Assembly (NCBI RefSeq): GCF_021699195.1
Contig: NZ_SSXE01000079.1
Location: 1-64,000 of the forward strand
DNA length: 64,000 nt
Direction: 5' to 3'
Source: Nonomuraea sp. MG754425
GTDB taxonomy: Bacteria > Actinomycetota > Actinomycetes > Streptosporangiales > Streptosporangiaceae
Shown: positions 17,014-24,444 of the stretch, piece after piece
Layout: every line of letters starts with the position of its first letter
Position numbering within the stretch: the stretch's first letter is position 1
The notes under the pieces: model-generated
The model's input: only the letters and a program-made list of their open reading frames with translations
Told to the model about the DNA's origin: nothing
The model's database searches: none
Made by a program: the position numbers and the translations under genes

Positions 17014-17928
17014 TCAGTGAGCTTCAGCGTCGATCACCTGCCTGACCGGGTGCCCGGACGGCAGCGACGCGGCGATCTCCTGCCACGGAAGCAGCCCGCT
17101 CACGGACCCGATGGCCGCGATCGAGTCGCGGACGAGGTCGAGGTCGAGGGAGCCCGCCTCGGCGACGCCGATCGGGGCGCCGTTCGGCGCCGCCGCCAGG
17201 AAGCGGCCGGGCGGGAGCGGCAGGTCGATCAGCGCGCGCAGCCCGTCGCCGCCCGGAGCCAGCGCCAGCAGGTACGGCGTGCTCCCCACATCCGACACGA
17301 GCGCCACCGGCAGGACCATGACGCCGTAGGCCCGCTCGACGAAGCCCGCCTCCCCCTGTTCGAGCCGGACCGACAGGCCGAGCCGCAGCCGCCGCTCCTC
17401 GACGGTCAGCCGCGCCACGAAGGGAGGCCAGTCGAGTTCCAGGACCAGCGGCTCCAGGTCGGCGTCCGACGCGTAGGCCAGGTCCGTCTCCAGCCGCCGG
17501 GAGTCGGGCGGGCCACTGCCCAGGACCCGATCGACGACGAAGGCGAGGAAGCGGTTGCCCGCGCGGATCTCCTCCAGGAGCGGACGCAGTTCCGGCCAGG
17601 AGCCGTCCGGTGGCGTGCTCAGCATCGCCGTGCACAGCGCGGCGTCGGCCACCCGGATCGTCTTCGGATCGCCGCCGTCCCGCGCGGCGCGGGCCCGCTG
17701 CGCCAGCAGGGCGATGGGCGGCCGGGCGGCCGTCAGCCGGGCGGCGGGAAGCTCCTGCGGCGCGGCCGGGGCCGCAGGCAGGAACAGCGGCGCTCCGATG
17801 AGCGCGGCCCAGAAGCGGCTGGGCAGCCCGCCGGACCGGTCCCTGACCAGGGGGACGGCCGGGACTGCGGCCGGACGCGCGCCGATGAGCCGCTGCCAGA
17901 ACCGGCGGGCCGGCGCCTGCCCGGTCAT
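17014..17928 (-). CDS. unrecognised 304-residue protein of the Lon-like/WD40 operon
   Basis: I do not recognise this protein. It starts with two copies of a short motif, RRFWQRLIGARP (about residues 8-19) and SRFWAALIGAPL (37-48), separated by a proline-rich linker. A helical region follows (ALCTAMLSTPPDGSWPELRP), then a mixed domain with LDLDLVRDSIAAIGSVSGLL near the end. There is no signal peptide or membrane helix beyond the weakly hydrophobic LIGAPLFLPA. Its start overlaps the upstream membrane gene by ATGA (17925-17928), and its end overlaps the possible CTG start of the WD40 gene. It is therefore co-translated with both and may be an adaptor between them. Confidence 0.8.
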   Translation of the reverse strand: MTGQAPARRFWQRLIGARPAAVPAVPLVRDRSGGLPSRFWAALIGAPLFLPAAPAAPQELPAARLTAARPPIALLAQRARAARDGGDPKTIRVADAALCTAMLSTPPDGSWPELRPLLEEIRAGNRFLAFVVDRVLGSGPPDSRRLETDLAYASDADLEPLVLELDWPPFVARLTVEERRLRLGLSVRLEQGEAGFVERAYGVMVLPVALVSDVGSTPYLLALAPGGDGLRALIDLPLPPGRFLAAAPNGAPIGVAEAGSLDLDLVRDSIAAIGSVSGLLPWQEIAASLPSGHPVRQVIDAEAH

Positions 17929-18287
17929 GGCTGCCCGGTGGGGTCGAGCTTGTCCGCCTGTTGCTGGGCCTGGGCCAGCGAGCGGGCACTGCCGAACTGC
18001 CGCAGGAGCGCCGGGGCAGCGCTGCCGATGACGATCGCGGCGATGACGCCCTGGATCTGGGCGGCGAAGACCAGGCCCGCGATGGCCCCCAGCGCCATGC
18101 GGGCCAGCGCCACGGGGATGTCCGCCCGGAGGTCGAGATAGGTGCCGAACGGTGGCAGGGAGCGCTTGCGCCCCCGTTTCAGTGCCCGCCGTTCCTCCCT
18201 CCAGGCGGACAGCAGGCCGAAGAGGGACACCAGCTCGACCAGCAGCCCGCCGACGGCACCCAGCCCGGCCGCAAGATACAGGTCCAT
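17925..18287 (-). CDS. small membrane protein heading the Lon-like/WD40 operon
   Basis: 120 residues from ATG 18287, which follows GAGG (a TTG at 18299 is less likely). There are two or three membrane segments: AAGLGAVGGLLVELVSLFGL near the N-terminus, ARMALGAIAGLVFAAQIQGV, and VIAAIVIGSAAPALLRQFG. A strongly basic loop (REERRALKRGRKR) lies between the first and second, so that loop should be cytoplasmic. The glutamine-rich tail (SLAQAQQQADKL) is soluble. The function is unknown. It may anchor or scaffold the two downstream products, with which it is translationally coupled. Confidence 0.78.
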   Translation of the reverse strand: MDLYLAAGLGAVGGLLVELVSLFGLLSAWREERRALKRGRKRSLPPFGTYLDLRADIPVALARMALGAIAGLVFAAQIQGVIAAIVIGSAAPALLRQFGSARSLAQAQQQADKLDPTGQP

Positions 18288-18318
18288 CGAACCTCGCAAT
18301 CAGCGGCTTCGGTGGGTG

Positions 18319-18348
18319 ATTATCGCCGGAAAACGGGGCGCCTGACAG
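18319..18348 (-). promoter_or_regulatory. promoter of the Lon-like/WD40 operon
   Basis: Leftward -35 CTGTCA (18343-18348, four of six consensus) and -10 GATAAT (18319-18324, five of six) are spaced 18 bp, about 30 bases before the first ATG. It lies in the 103-bp gap after the HxlR gene, so the cassette can be transcribed on its own. Confidence 0.45.
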
Positions 18349-18390
18349 GAGGTTCGGGATCTTCGCCGGACCGCGGCGGGTCCGGCCCGG

Positions 18391-18849
18391 TCAGGAGCGC
18401 CGTCGCACCGTGGTCGTGTCGCTGGTCAGCGGCGATCCGTCCGCCCCGGCGGGCCGCAGGTCGGGGACGCGAGTTCCGTCGCCGTCCACCAGGACCGAGT
18501 GTGTCTCCCCCGCCTCGAAGGCGTGGCGTTCGCCCCACTGCCGCAGCGTGACGATCACGGGGAAGAGGTCCTTGCCCGCCTCGGTGAGCGCGTACCGCCT
18601 GCGCCGGCCCGAGGGGGCGTCCACCTGGGTGAGCAGGCCGTGGGCGGTGAGCCGGCGGAGCCGTTCGGTGAGGATGTTGCGGGCGATGCCGGTGCGCTGC
18701 TGGAAGTCGGTGAACGAGCGGGCGCCGTCCATCGCGTCGCGGACGATGAGCAGGCTCCACCGGTCGCCGACCAGGTCGGCGGTGCGGGCGACGGGGCAGT
18801 CGGGGTCGGTCCACGCGGGGCTCTGCCGGTCGGTGTCGTCGGGTGCCAT
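18391..18849 (-). CDS. HxlR family transcriptional regulator
   Basis: 152 residues. The HxlR winged helix carries the diagnostic CPVARTADLVGDRWSLLIVR, then DAMDGARSFTDFQQRTGIAR, NILTERLRRLTAHGLLTQVD and RRYALTEAGKDL. Cys17 or so sits at the position used by redox-sensing HxlR proteins. ATG 18849 follows GGAGAGGCG. It diverges from an MFS transporter, and two near-identical direct repeats lie between the starts, the likely binding sites. Confidence 0.9.
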   Translation of the reverse strand: MAPDDTDRQSPAWTDPDCPVARTADLVGDRWSLLIVRDAMDGARSFTDFQQRTGIARNILTERLRRLTAHGLLTQVDAPSGRRRRYALTEAGKDLFPVIVTLRQWGERHAFEAGETHSVLVDGDGTRVPDLRPAGADGSPLTSDTTTVRRRS

Positions 18850-18862
18850 CGCCTCTCCAATG

Positions 18863-18918
18863 AGTTGCGTATTGAAACCATTCTGGCCTAGCCTCCGTTC
18901 AGTTGCAAAATGAAACCA
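18863..18918. promoter_or_regulatory. paired direct repeats between HxlR and MFS genes
   Basis: AGTTGCGTATTGAAACCA (18863-18880) and AGTTGCAAAATGAAACCA (18901-18918) match at 15 of 18 positions and are 38 bp apart, near an integral number of helical turns. They are unusually A+T-rich. They flank the region where both divergent promoters must lie, so they are probable HxlR operators. Confidence 0.65.
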
Positions 18919-18933
18919 AATGGGGGTGTTCCG

Positions 18934-20099
18934 ATGACCGGAAGAACACGGCTGCTGCTGGCGGTGGTGTGCGGGGTCGCGGTGGCGAGCGTCTACGCCG
19001 GGCAGCCGGTGCTCGGCCCGATGGGGCGCGACCTGGGCGTCCCGGCCGGCTCGTTCGGCCTGCTGGTGGCCGCCGGTCAGCTCGGCTACCTGGCGGGACT
19101 GGTCCTGCTGGTGCCGTTGGGCGACCTGCTCGACCGCAGACGCCTGATCGCCGCCCACCTCGCCCTGGTCGCGGCGGGAACGGCGGTCACCGCCGCCGCC
19201 CCGGGCGCCTGGGCGGCGTTCGCCGGGCTGGCCGCCGCGGGCGTGTTCGCGGTGGTGGTGCAGATCGCCGTCGCGTACGCGGCGGCGATCTCCGCACCGG
19301 CCGAGCGCGGGCGCAACCTCGGCATCGTGACCTCGGGCGTGGTGATCGGCATCCTCGGCGCGCGGATCGTCGCGGGCATGCTCTCCGACCTGTGGGGATG
19401 GCGCAGCGTCTACCTGGCCCTGGCGCTCCTCGCCGCCGTGCTCGCCGTACTCGCCCTGACGCTGCTGCCCGCCGACGCCCGCCCGGACCCGGCCCGGTAC
19501 GGGCAGGTCCTGCGCTCCTTCGCCGGACTGTTCACCCGGCCGGTGTTCCTCAGCCGGGGGCTGCTCGCGTTCTTCCTGTTCGCCTCGTTCGGCACCCTCT
19601 GGAGCGGCATGGCGCTGCCGCTGGCCGGTGCGCCGTGGCACCTCGGCGAGGCGCAGATCGGGCTCTTCGGCATCGCCGGGCTCGCCGGGGCCCTCGGCGC
19701 CGCCCGGTCCGGACGCTGGGGCGACGCCGGGCACGCGGGCCGGGTCACCGGCGTCGCGCTCGTGCTGCTGCTCGCCTCCTGGGCCGCGATCGGGCAGCTC
19801 CCGTGGTCGCTGCCGCTGCTGATCGCCGGCGTGATCCTGCTCGACTTCGCCGTGCAGGCCGTGCACGTCAGCAGCCAGCACACGCTCACCGCCGCCTTCC
19901 CCGGCCGCACCAGCACCACCATCGGCGCCTACATGGTCTGCTACTCCCTCGGCTCCGCCCTGGGGGCCGCCGCGACCACGGCCCTGTTCGACGTCGCCGG
20001 CTGGGCGGGCCCCACCGTCCTCGGCGCGGCGCTCGCGCTCTGCGCCCTGGCCGCCTGGGCGGCCGGCAACCGTGCCCCCCCCCCGCCCTCACGTCCTGA
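18934..20099 (+). CDS. MFS transporter, 3' end frameshifted at a C10 run
   Basis: About 388 residues of a 12-helix major facilitator. It shows GRDLGVPAGSFGLLVAAGQL, LVLLVPLGDLLDRRRLIAAH (the loop 2-3 motif) and FAVQAVHVSSQHTLTAAFPG, as in AraJ/YdhP-type drug or sugar efflux carriers. ATG 18934 follows GGGGGTG. In the given sequence the frame does not stop after the last helix (AAWAAGNRA) but runs on for 2 kb antisense to the next gene. One extra C in the C10 run (20075-20084) would restore the short tail ending ALTS and a TGA at 20097-20099, which is the end I annotate. HxlR control is likely. Confidence 0.82.
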
Positions 20100-21144
20100 C
20101 CGGGACGTCCTCGACGCTCCACCGGATCCCGTGCGGGGCGAGAGCGTCGAGGAAGGCGGCCGGGTCGTACGCCTGCGCGGGTGCGAGCACCCCCGGTCCG
20201 GCCGGGTCGGCGACCAGACGGCGGGCGCTCTCGACGGCGATCACCGCGGTCGTCCCGTAGGTGTCGGGGCCGTGGACGACGCCGCGGGCGCGACGGCCAC
20301 CAGCGGCGACGGCGTCGAGCACGTAGGTGAAGCGCTGCGCGCGGCGGCTGTCCGCATCGGGTCCCTCGGGCAGGCCGTCGATGAGCTCCAGCGTGATCGG
20401 GCTGTTCAACTGGTCGCCCAGCGCCGCCTCGGTCAGTCCCTCGACATGCCGGACGCGGACGTGACGGGGAATGGTCACCACCTCCGCCACGGGGAAGGCC
20501 ATCACCGGGATCGGCTCCGGCTGTCCGGGCAGCCTGATCTCGGTGCGGCGGGCGGGCTCGCCCAGCCGCCAGACGCCGTCGTCGTAGGCCAGCCCGCCCG
20601 CCTTGACGGCGTCGAACGTCTCGACCAGCGAGCGCAGCGAGCCGCGCGACATGCCGCCTCCTCCGACGATCACGTGCGTGCTGACGATCTCTTCCACCGG
20701 TCCGAGACGCTCGGCCAGGAGGTGGGCGATCAGGTCCCCCGGGACGCAGCCGTCGGTGGCCGCGGGCATGACGGTGACCCCGGCCTCGCGCGCAAGCGTG
20801 GCGAAGGTGTCGAAGATCCCCTTGACCTGGAGCTGCTCGCCCGAGGTGTCGGTGTAGTGACAACCGGCGGCGATCGCGGCGCGGACCACGGCCTCGCCCG
20901 ACGAGGTGAACGGCCCGGCGCAGTTGACGACGGCGTCGCAGCCGCGCAACGCGTGCACCAGCGCCTCGTGGTCATCGGTACCGGCCACGCGTCGCTCGGC
21001 GCCGGGGATGCCCACAGCCGAGGCGGCCTGCTCCAGGCGGGCCGCGCTGCGCCCGGCCAGGACCATCTCGATGTCGCGCCGTGCCAGTTCGGCGAGCACA
21101 AGCTTGCCCTGATATCCACTCGCGCCATAAACGGCGATCTTCAT
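20089..21144 (-). CDS. saccharopine dehydrogenase-like NAD(P)-binding protein
   Basis: 351 residues. The N-terminal Rossmann motif is KIAVYGASGYQGKLVLAELA, followed by DAVVNCAGPFTSSGEAVVRA, CHYTDTSGEQ and MPAATDGCVPGDLIAHLLAE. This is the saccharopine dehydrogenase/trans-acting enoyl reductase family; the real substrate is rarely lysine-related and is unknown here. ATG 21144 follows GAGGAGACGTC. Its stop lies within the 3' end of the MFS gene (convergent overlap of 11 bp). It is divergent from an AraC gene 141 bp away, the probable regulator. Confidence 0.87.
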   Translation of the reverse strand: MKIAVYGASGYQGKLVLAELARRDIEMVLAGRSAARLEQAASAVGIPGAERRVAGTDDHEALVHALRGCDAVVNCAGPFTSSGEAVVRAAIAAGCHYTDTSGEQLQVKGIFDTFATLAREAGVTVMPAATDGCVPGDLIAHLLAERLGPVEEIVSTHVIVGGGGMSRGSLRSLVETFDAVKAGGLAYDDGVWRLGEPARRTEIRLPGQPEPIPVMAFPVAEVVTIPRHVRVRHVEGLTEAALGDQLNSPITLELIDGLPEGPDADSRRAQRFTYVLDAVAAGGRRARGVVHGPDTYGTTAVIAVESARRLVADPAGPGVLAPAQAYDPAAFLDALAPHGIRWSVEDVPVRT

Positions 21145-21273
21145 GACGTCTCCTCATGTCGGAAGCTGCGCGGTCGCTCAGCCACCAGCACAGTAAGACG
21201 CGGGCAGGAGACGATTGAATGGACGATCCGCTCCCGAGTTTGCGCCATCGTCTTCGTCGAAGCCATCGGTGGT

Positions 21274-21279
21274 TATGCT
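21274..21279 (+). promoter_or_regulatory. putative -10 for a leaderless AraC transcript
   Basis: TATGCT, a good actinobacterial -10, ends six bases before the GTG at 21286. No ribosome binding site is present, so the message is probably leaderless. Confidence 0.45.
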
Positions 21280-21285
21280 GGCCGG

Positions 21286-22191
21286 GTGGATGTCCTGTCT
21301 GACGTGGTGAGCGCCGCACGCGCCGGCCGGCCCCATTCGGGCCGGGTATCCAAGTTCGCGCCCTTCGCCGAGCAGTTCCCCGCAGTGCCCGCAGCCGGTT
21401 TCCATGTCGTGCTGCAGGGCACGTGCTGGCTGCTTCCGTCCGAGGGTGCGCCGATCGCGCTCGGGCCGGGTGACGTGGCGTTCCTGCCGCGCGGGTCGGC
21501 GCACGGCCTGGCCGACGACCCGGCCACCCCGGTGGGCGAGCCGCCGGCGACGCCCGCCGACCGGCCGCCGACGGTGGTCATGCTCTGCGGCGCCTACCTG
21601 CTCGACGACTCCGGGCCGCACCCGCTCCTGCACGACCTGCCCGAGGTCATCCACCTGCCGACGCGGGTGGGGCGGCACCGGGAGCTGCGCGCCGCGGTCG
21701 AGCTGCTCGGCGCGGAACTGGACGACGACGCCCGCCCCGGCTCCGACACCGTCCTGCTCACCCTGCTCGATCTGCTCCTGCTCTACATCCTGCGCGCGTG
21801 GTTCGAGGAGCAGCACGTCTCCGGGCACGCCGCCACCGGCTGGGCGGCGGCCCTGCACGATCCCGCCGTCGCCGCCGCCCTGCGCGCCATCCACGGGGAC
21901 CCCGCCCGGCCGTGGACCGTCGAGGACCTGGGCGCGCGGGCCCGCCTGTCACGGGCCGCCTTCGCCCGGCGCTTCACCCAGTTGCTCGGCCAGCCGCCGC
22001 TCACCTACCTGACCTGGTGGCGGATGACCACCGCCGCCCGACTCCTGCGCACCTCCGACGCGCCCGTCGACACGATCGCCCGGCAGGTCGGCTACAGCTC
22101 GCAGTACACCTTCACCCACGCCTTCAAGCGCCGGTACGGCTCGCCGCCCGGCCGCTACCGGCAGCACGGGGGCGGCGCTCCCCCGGCCTGA
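21286..22191 (+). CDS. AraC family regulator with N-terminal cupin domain
   Basis: 301 residues. The AraC_binding_2-type cupin half (GFHVVLQGTCWLL, IALGPGDVAFLPRGSAHGLA) spans about 1-180. The double helix-turn-helix follows (WTVEDLGARARLSRAAFARR, TAARLLRTSDAPVDTIARQV, GYSSQYTFTHAFKRRYG). GTG 21286 matches the family start. It faces away from the saccharopine dehydrogenase-like gene, its likely target; relatives often control detoxifying oxidoreductases. Confidence 0.92.
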   Translation: MDVLSDVVSAARAGRPHSGRVSKFAPFAEQFPAVPAAGFHVVLQGTCWLLPSEGAPIALGPGDVAFLPRGSAHGLADDPATPVGEPPATPADRPPTVVMLCGAYLLDDSGPHPLLHDLPEVIHLPTRVGRHRELRAAVELLGAELDDDARPGSDTVLLTLLDLLLLYILRAWFEEQHVSGHAATGWAAALHDPAVAAALRAIHGDPARPWTVEDLGARARLSRAAFARRFTQLLGQPPLTYLTWWRMTTAARLLRTSDAPVDTIARQVGYSSQYTFTHAFKRRYGSPPGRYRQHGGGAPPA

Positions 22192-22204
22192 GCCGATCGG
22201 CCCG

Positions 22205-23059
22205 TCAGACGTCGCCTCGGGTCTGCCTCGCCACCGCGGCACGGAACGCCGCGGCGAACCGGTCCGGGGCTTCCAGCCAGGGAGAGTGCCCCGCGTCCTG
22301 GATGATGACCACCTCGCAGCCGAGGCTCGCCGCGAGCCGCCGCAGGGCGTCGGCGGGACGGCTGTCGCCCGACCCGCCGATGATCACCGCGCCGGGCGGC
22401 AGGCGCGCGCGCAGCTCGTCCACGTGCGATTCGAGCGGGTCGGCCTTTCCGGCCGCGTTGAGCTGGGCGTTCATCGAGTAGTTGACGGGCCGCAGGGTAC
22501 GCGCCGAGGCCAGCGCCCACTCCCACGCCCGGTCACGGTCGGCGTGGTCGGTGCACCACGACAGCGTGAGGTACTCGATCTCCTCGGCCTCCGTGCGCGC
22601 CCCGGTCGCGTCGAGCTCGTCGAGCCTGGCCTGCTGCTCGCCGGTGCGCCGGGCCCGCTGGGCCGCCCGGTCGGCCGCCCGCCACGGCTCCAGGAAGGGC
22701 CCGGCGAGCTGGATCAGCCCGGCCACGCGCTCGGGGTGGGCCAGCAGGAAGTAGCTCGCCAGGTTGCACCCGAACGAGTGCCCCGCCAGCACCACCCGGT
22801 CGTGTCCCCACGCGTCGAGCAGCGCCGCCAGGTCGCGGACGTGGCGGGCGATGGTGTGCTCGCCCTGCCAGCGCGATCCGCCGGTGCCGCGCTGGTCGTA
22901 GCGGTGGACCAGGCACAGGTCGTCGATGACGGCCGCCACCGGGGCGAGGTAGTCGGGCAGCCCCGGCCCGCCGTGCACCATGACGACGGGGAACCTCCCC
23001 GGGTCCGCCGAACCCGTGGTCCAGGTACGCAGCCGTGCGCCGTCGTCCAGCTCGATCAT
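22205..23059 (-). CDS. alpha/beta hydrolase, proline iminopeptidase-like
   Basis: 284 residues. It shows the oxyanion motif VVMVHGGPGLPDYLAP (HGGPG), the adjacent CLVHRYDQRGTGGSRW, the nucleophile elbow LAGHSFGCNLASYF, a late acid in GGSGDSRPAD and the histidine QDAGHSPWLEAP. HGGPG plus DQRGxGxS is typical of the S33 proline iminopeptidase group, but the substrate is not certain. I take ATG 23059. The -10-like TACACT lies just seven bases upstream and no ribosome binding site is seen, so the message may be leaderless. The frame is open to 23245, without family-like residues. Confidence 0.85.
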   Translation of the reverse strand: MIELDDGARLRTWTTGSADPGRFPVVMVHGGPGLPDYLAPVAAVIDDLCLVHRYDQRGTGGSRWQGEHTIARHVRDLAALLDAWGHDRVVLAGHSFGCNLASYFLLAHPERVAGLIQLAGPFLEPWRAADRAAQRARRTGEQQARLDELDATGARTEAEEIEYLTLSWCTDHADRDRAWEWALASARTLRPVNYSMNAQLNAAGKADPLESHVDELRARLPPGAVIIGGSGDSRPADALRRLAASLGCEVVIIQDAGHSPWLEAPDRFAAAFRAAVARQTRGDV

Positions 23060-23366
23060 GGAGGTGAGTGTAGAGCGATCACTATGTGGCCATCGCCTGC
23101 TCGCATGCTGCCGGGGGACGGCGCCGAGCTGCTTGGAGGCATCAGGCTCCGGGAGGGTCAGGCACACCACAGGTCGGGCCGTCGGGTGCATCATGACGCG
23201 GTACATGCGCCGGCGGGCGAAAGCCCCACAGTGACCCTCCGGCACACGGCTTCAGCCAACCGGACGGGGCTGATCGGGTAGGCGGTTGGCCCGACTCGCC
23301 GTCTCCGGGGGCGGACGAGGGCACGCCGCCGTCGTCCGGCCAGGACAGGCCGTCCGTGGACGGTGT
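23060..23366. other. 307-bp region without a supported gene
   Basis: No frame here has a ribosome binding site or recognisable residues. It contains distant inverted arms GGAGGGTCA (23152-23160) and TGACCCTCC (23232-23240), 71 bp apart, of unclear meaning. It should also contain the promoter of the hydrolase gene to its left. Confidence 0.5.
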
Positions 23367-23392
23367 GGCGGGCGGCTCAGGTGCCGCCCGCC
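23367..23392 (-). terminator. 10-bp GC hairpin at the end of the ArsR-type gene
   Basis: GGCGGGCGGC and GCCGCCCGCC pair perfectly around TCAGGT, and the loop contains the stop codon of the regulator. A strong stem without T-run is the usual actinomycete form. Confidence 0.55.
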
Positions 23393-24375
23393 AGTGCCTC
23401 GCCCAGCGGCGTACGCGTGTAGAGCACCTGGTGTCCCCGGCGGTGCGAGGTCAGCAGCCCGGAGTCGCGCAGGACCGACAGATGCGCCGAGACGGACGAC
23501 GGCGCGAGGCCGTACCGGTGCGCGAGGGCCGTGGTGCTCGCCGGCTCGCGGAGTCCGCGCAGGATCGCCGCCCGGTTGGCGCCCAGCAGCCGCACCAGCG
23601 CGTCCGGTGCCGGGGTGGGCGCATCGTCGGGCCACAGGCCGGCCATGCCCCGCGCCGGATAGATCACCGTGGGCTGCCAGGGCGGGGCGAAGCCGCTCAC
23701 CACGTCCGGCCAGACGAAGACGCTCGGCATCAGCAGGATGCCGCGCCCGCCGAGGTCACGCACGTTCAGGGCCGAGGGGGCGGTGCGCAGCGTCAGCGCG
23801 CCTTCAGCCCACCGCACGCTCGCGTGCAGGTCGGAGAAGAGGCTCTCCAGACCGCCCTCGACGAGCTTCCTGGTCCGGTAGGCGACGTCGGCCTCCATCA
23901 GCTCCCGCAGCCGGGGCCAGTCGTCGGCGATCAGGACCGTCCAGACCTTCTCGGTCAGGTCGGCGAGCCGCTGCACGGCCCGCGCGGGGTCGTCGAGCAT
24001 CCTGCGGCCCAGCGGGGACCGCGCCGCTCCCGGCACGCAGGCCAGCGAGCGGGCCATCTCGTCGCGGGCCATGGCCGGGTCGGTGCCGCGCACCCGCGCG
24101 AGCTCCGCCTCGAACGAGGCCGGCGTGGCGAACGGAGCGTCCGGCGGCGGCCCGAGGAAGTCCGGGATGTAGCCGCCGTGCGGCATGAACAACCACAGTT
24201 CGGACAGGTCGAGCCCGGCCACGGCCGCCCGCATGCGCCGCAGCCAGGACCGGTGGTAGCCGTGCCGGCCCGTGCGCCGCAACGTCCGTACGGCCTCGTG
24301 GGTCTCGCACAGCGGCGAGATCGCGAACCGGCAGCGCAACAGGTCCTCGGGGCCGAACCTCAACTGCACCGGCAC
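23377..24375 (-). CDS. ArsR-type winged-helix regulator with long N-terminal domain
   Basis: 332 residues. A large N-terminal domain opens with VQLRFGPEDLLRCRFAISPL, like DUF5937-bearing ArsR relatives. The C-terminal winged helix reads ANRAAILRGLREPASTTALA, then HRYGLAPSSVSAHLSVLRDS and GLLTSHRRGHQVLYTRT. GTG 24375 is chosen because GAGGAGGGG precedes it; a TTG 24 bases upstream is less likely and lies on the operator. No CxC metal motif is present, so metal sensing is unlikely. It diverges from an MFS exporter with a palindrome between. Confidence 0.85.
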   Translation of the reverse strand: MPVQLRFGPEDLLRCRFAISPLCETHEAVRTLRRTGRHGYHRSWLRRMRAAVAGLDLSELWLFMPHGGYIPDFLGPPPDAPFATPASFEAELARVRGTDPAMARDEMARSLACVPGAARSPLGRRMLDDPARAVQRLADLTEKVWTVLIADDWPRLRELMEADVAYRTRKLVEGGLESLFSDLHASVRWAEGALTLRTAPSALNVRDLGGRGILLMPSVFVWPDVVSGFAPPWQPTVIYPARGMAGLWPDDAPTPAPDALVRLLGANRAAILRGLREPASTTALAHRYGLAPSSVSAHLSVLRDSGLLTSHRRGHQVLYTRTPLGEALAGGT

Positions 24376-24388
24376 TGCCCCTCCTCGA

Positions 24389-24404
24389 TTCGGCTGCAAC
24401 CGAA
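24389..24404. promoter_or_regulatory. ArsR-type operator palindrome
   Basis: TTCGGCTGCAACCGAA is a 16-bp dyad with one mismatch and a TGCA centre. It lies directly upstream of the regulator start and 40 bp before the divergent MFS gene, so one repressor could shut both. Confidence 0.6.
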
Positions 24405-24444
24405 AGATTAGAAGGCGGCGCGGCGTTGCCTGCAGGCTGCCGCC

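Noticed and set aside
18910..22191. One continuous 1093-codon frame joining MFS transporter and AraC regulator
   Set aside because: The middle third is antisense to a clear saccharopine dehydrogenase-like gene. The fusion arises only because the C10 run hides the MFS stop.
23152..23240. Widely spaced inverted arms GGAGGGTCA/TGACCCTCC as a mobile-element end
   Set aside because: Nine-base arms with 71 bp between and no transposase or target duplication. Chance is likely in GC-rich DNA.
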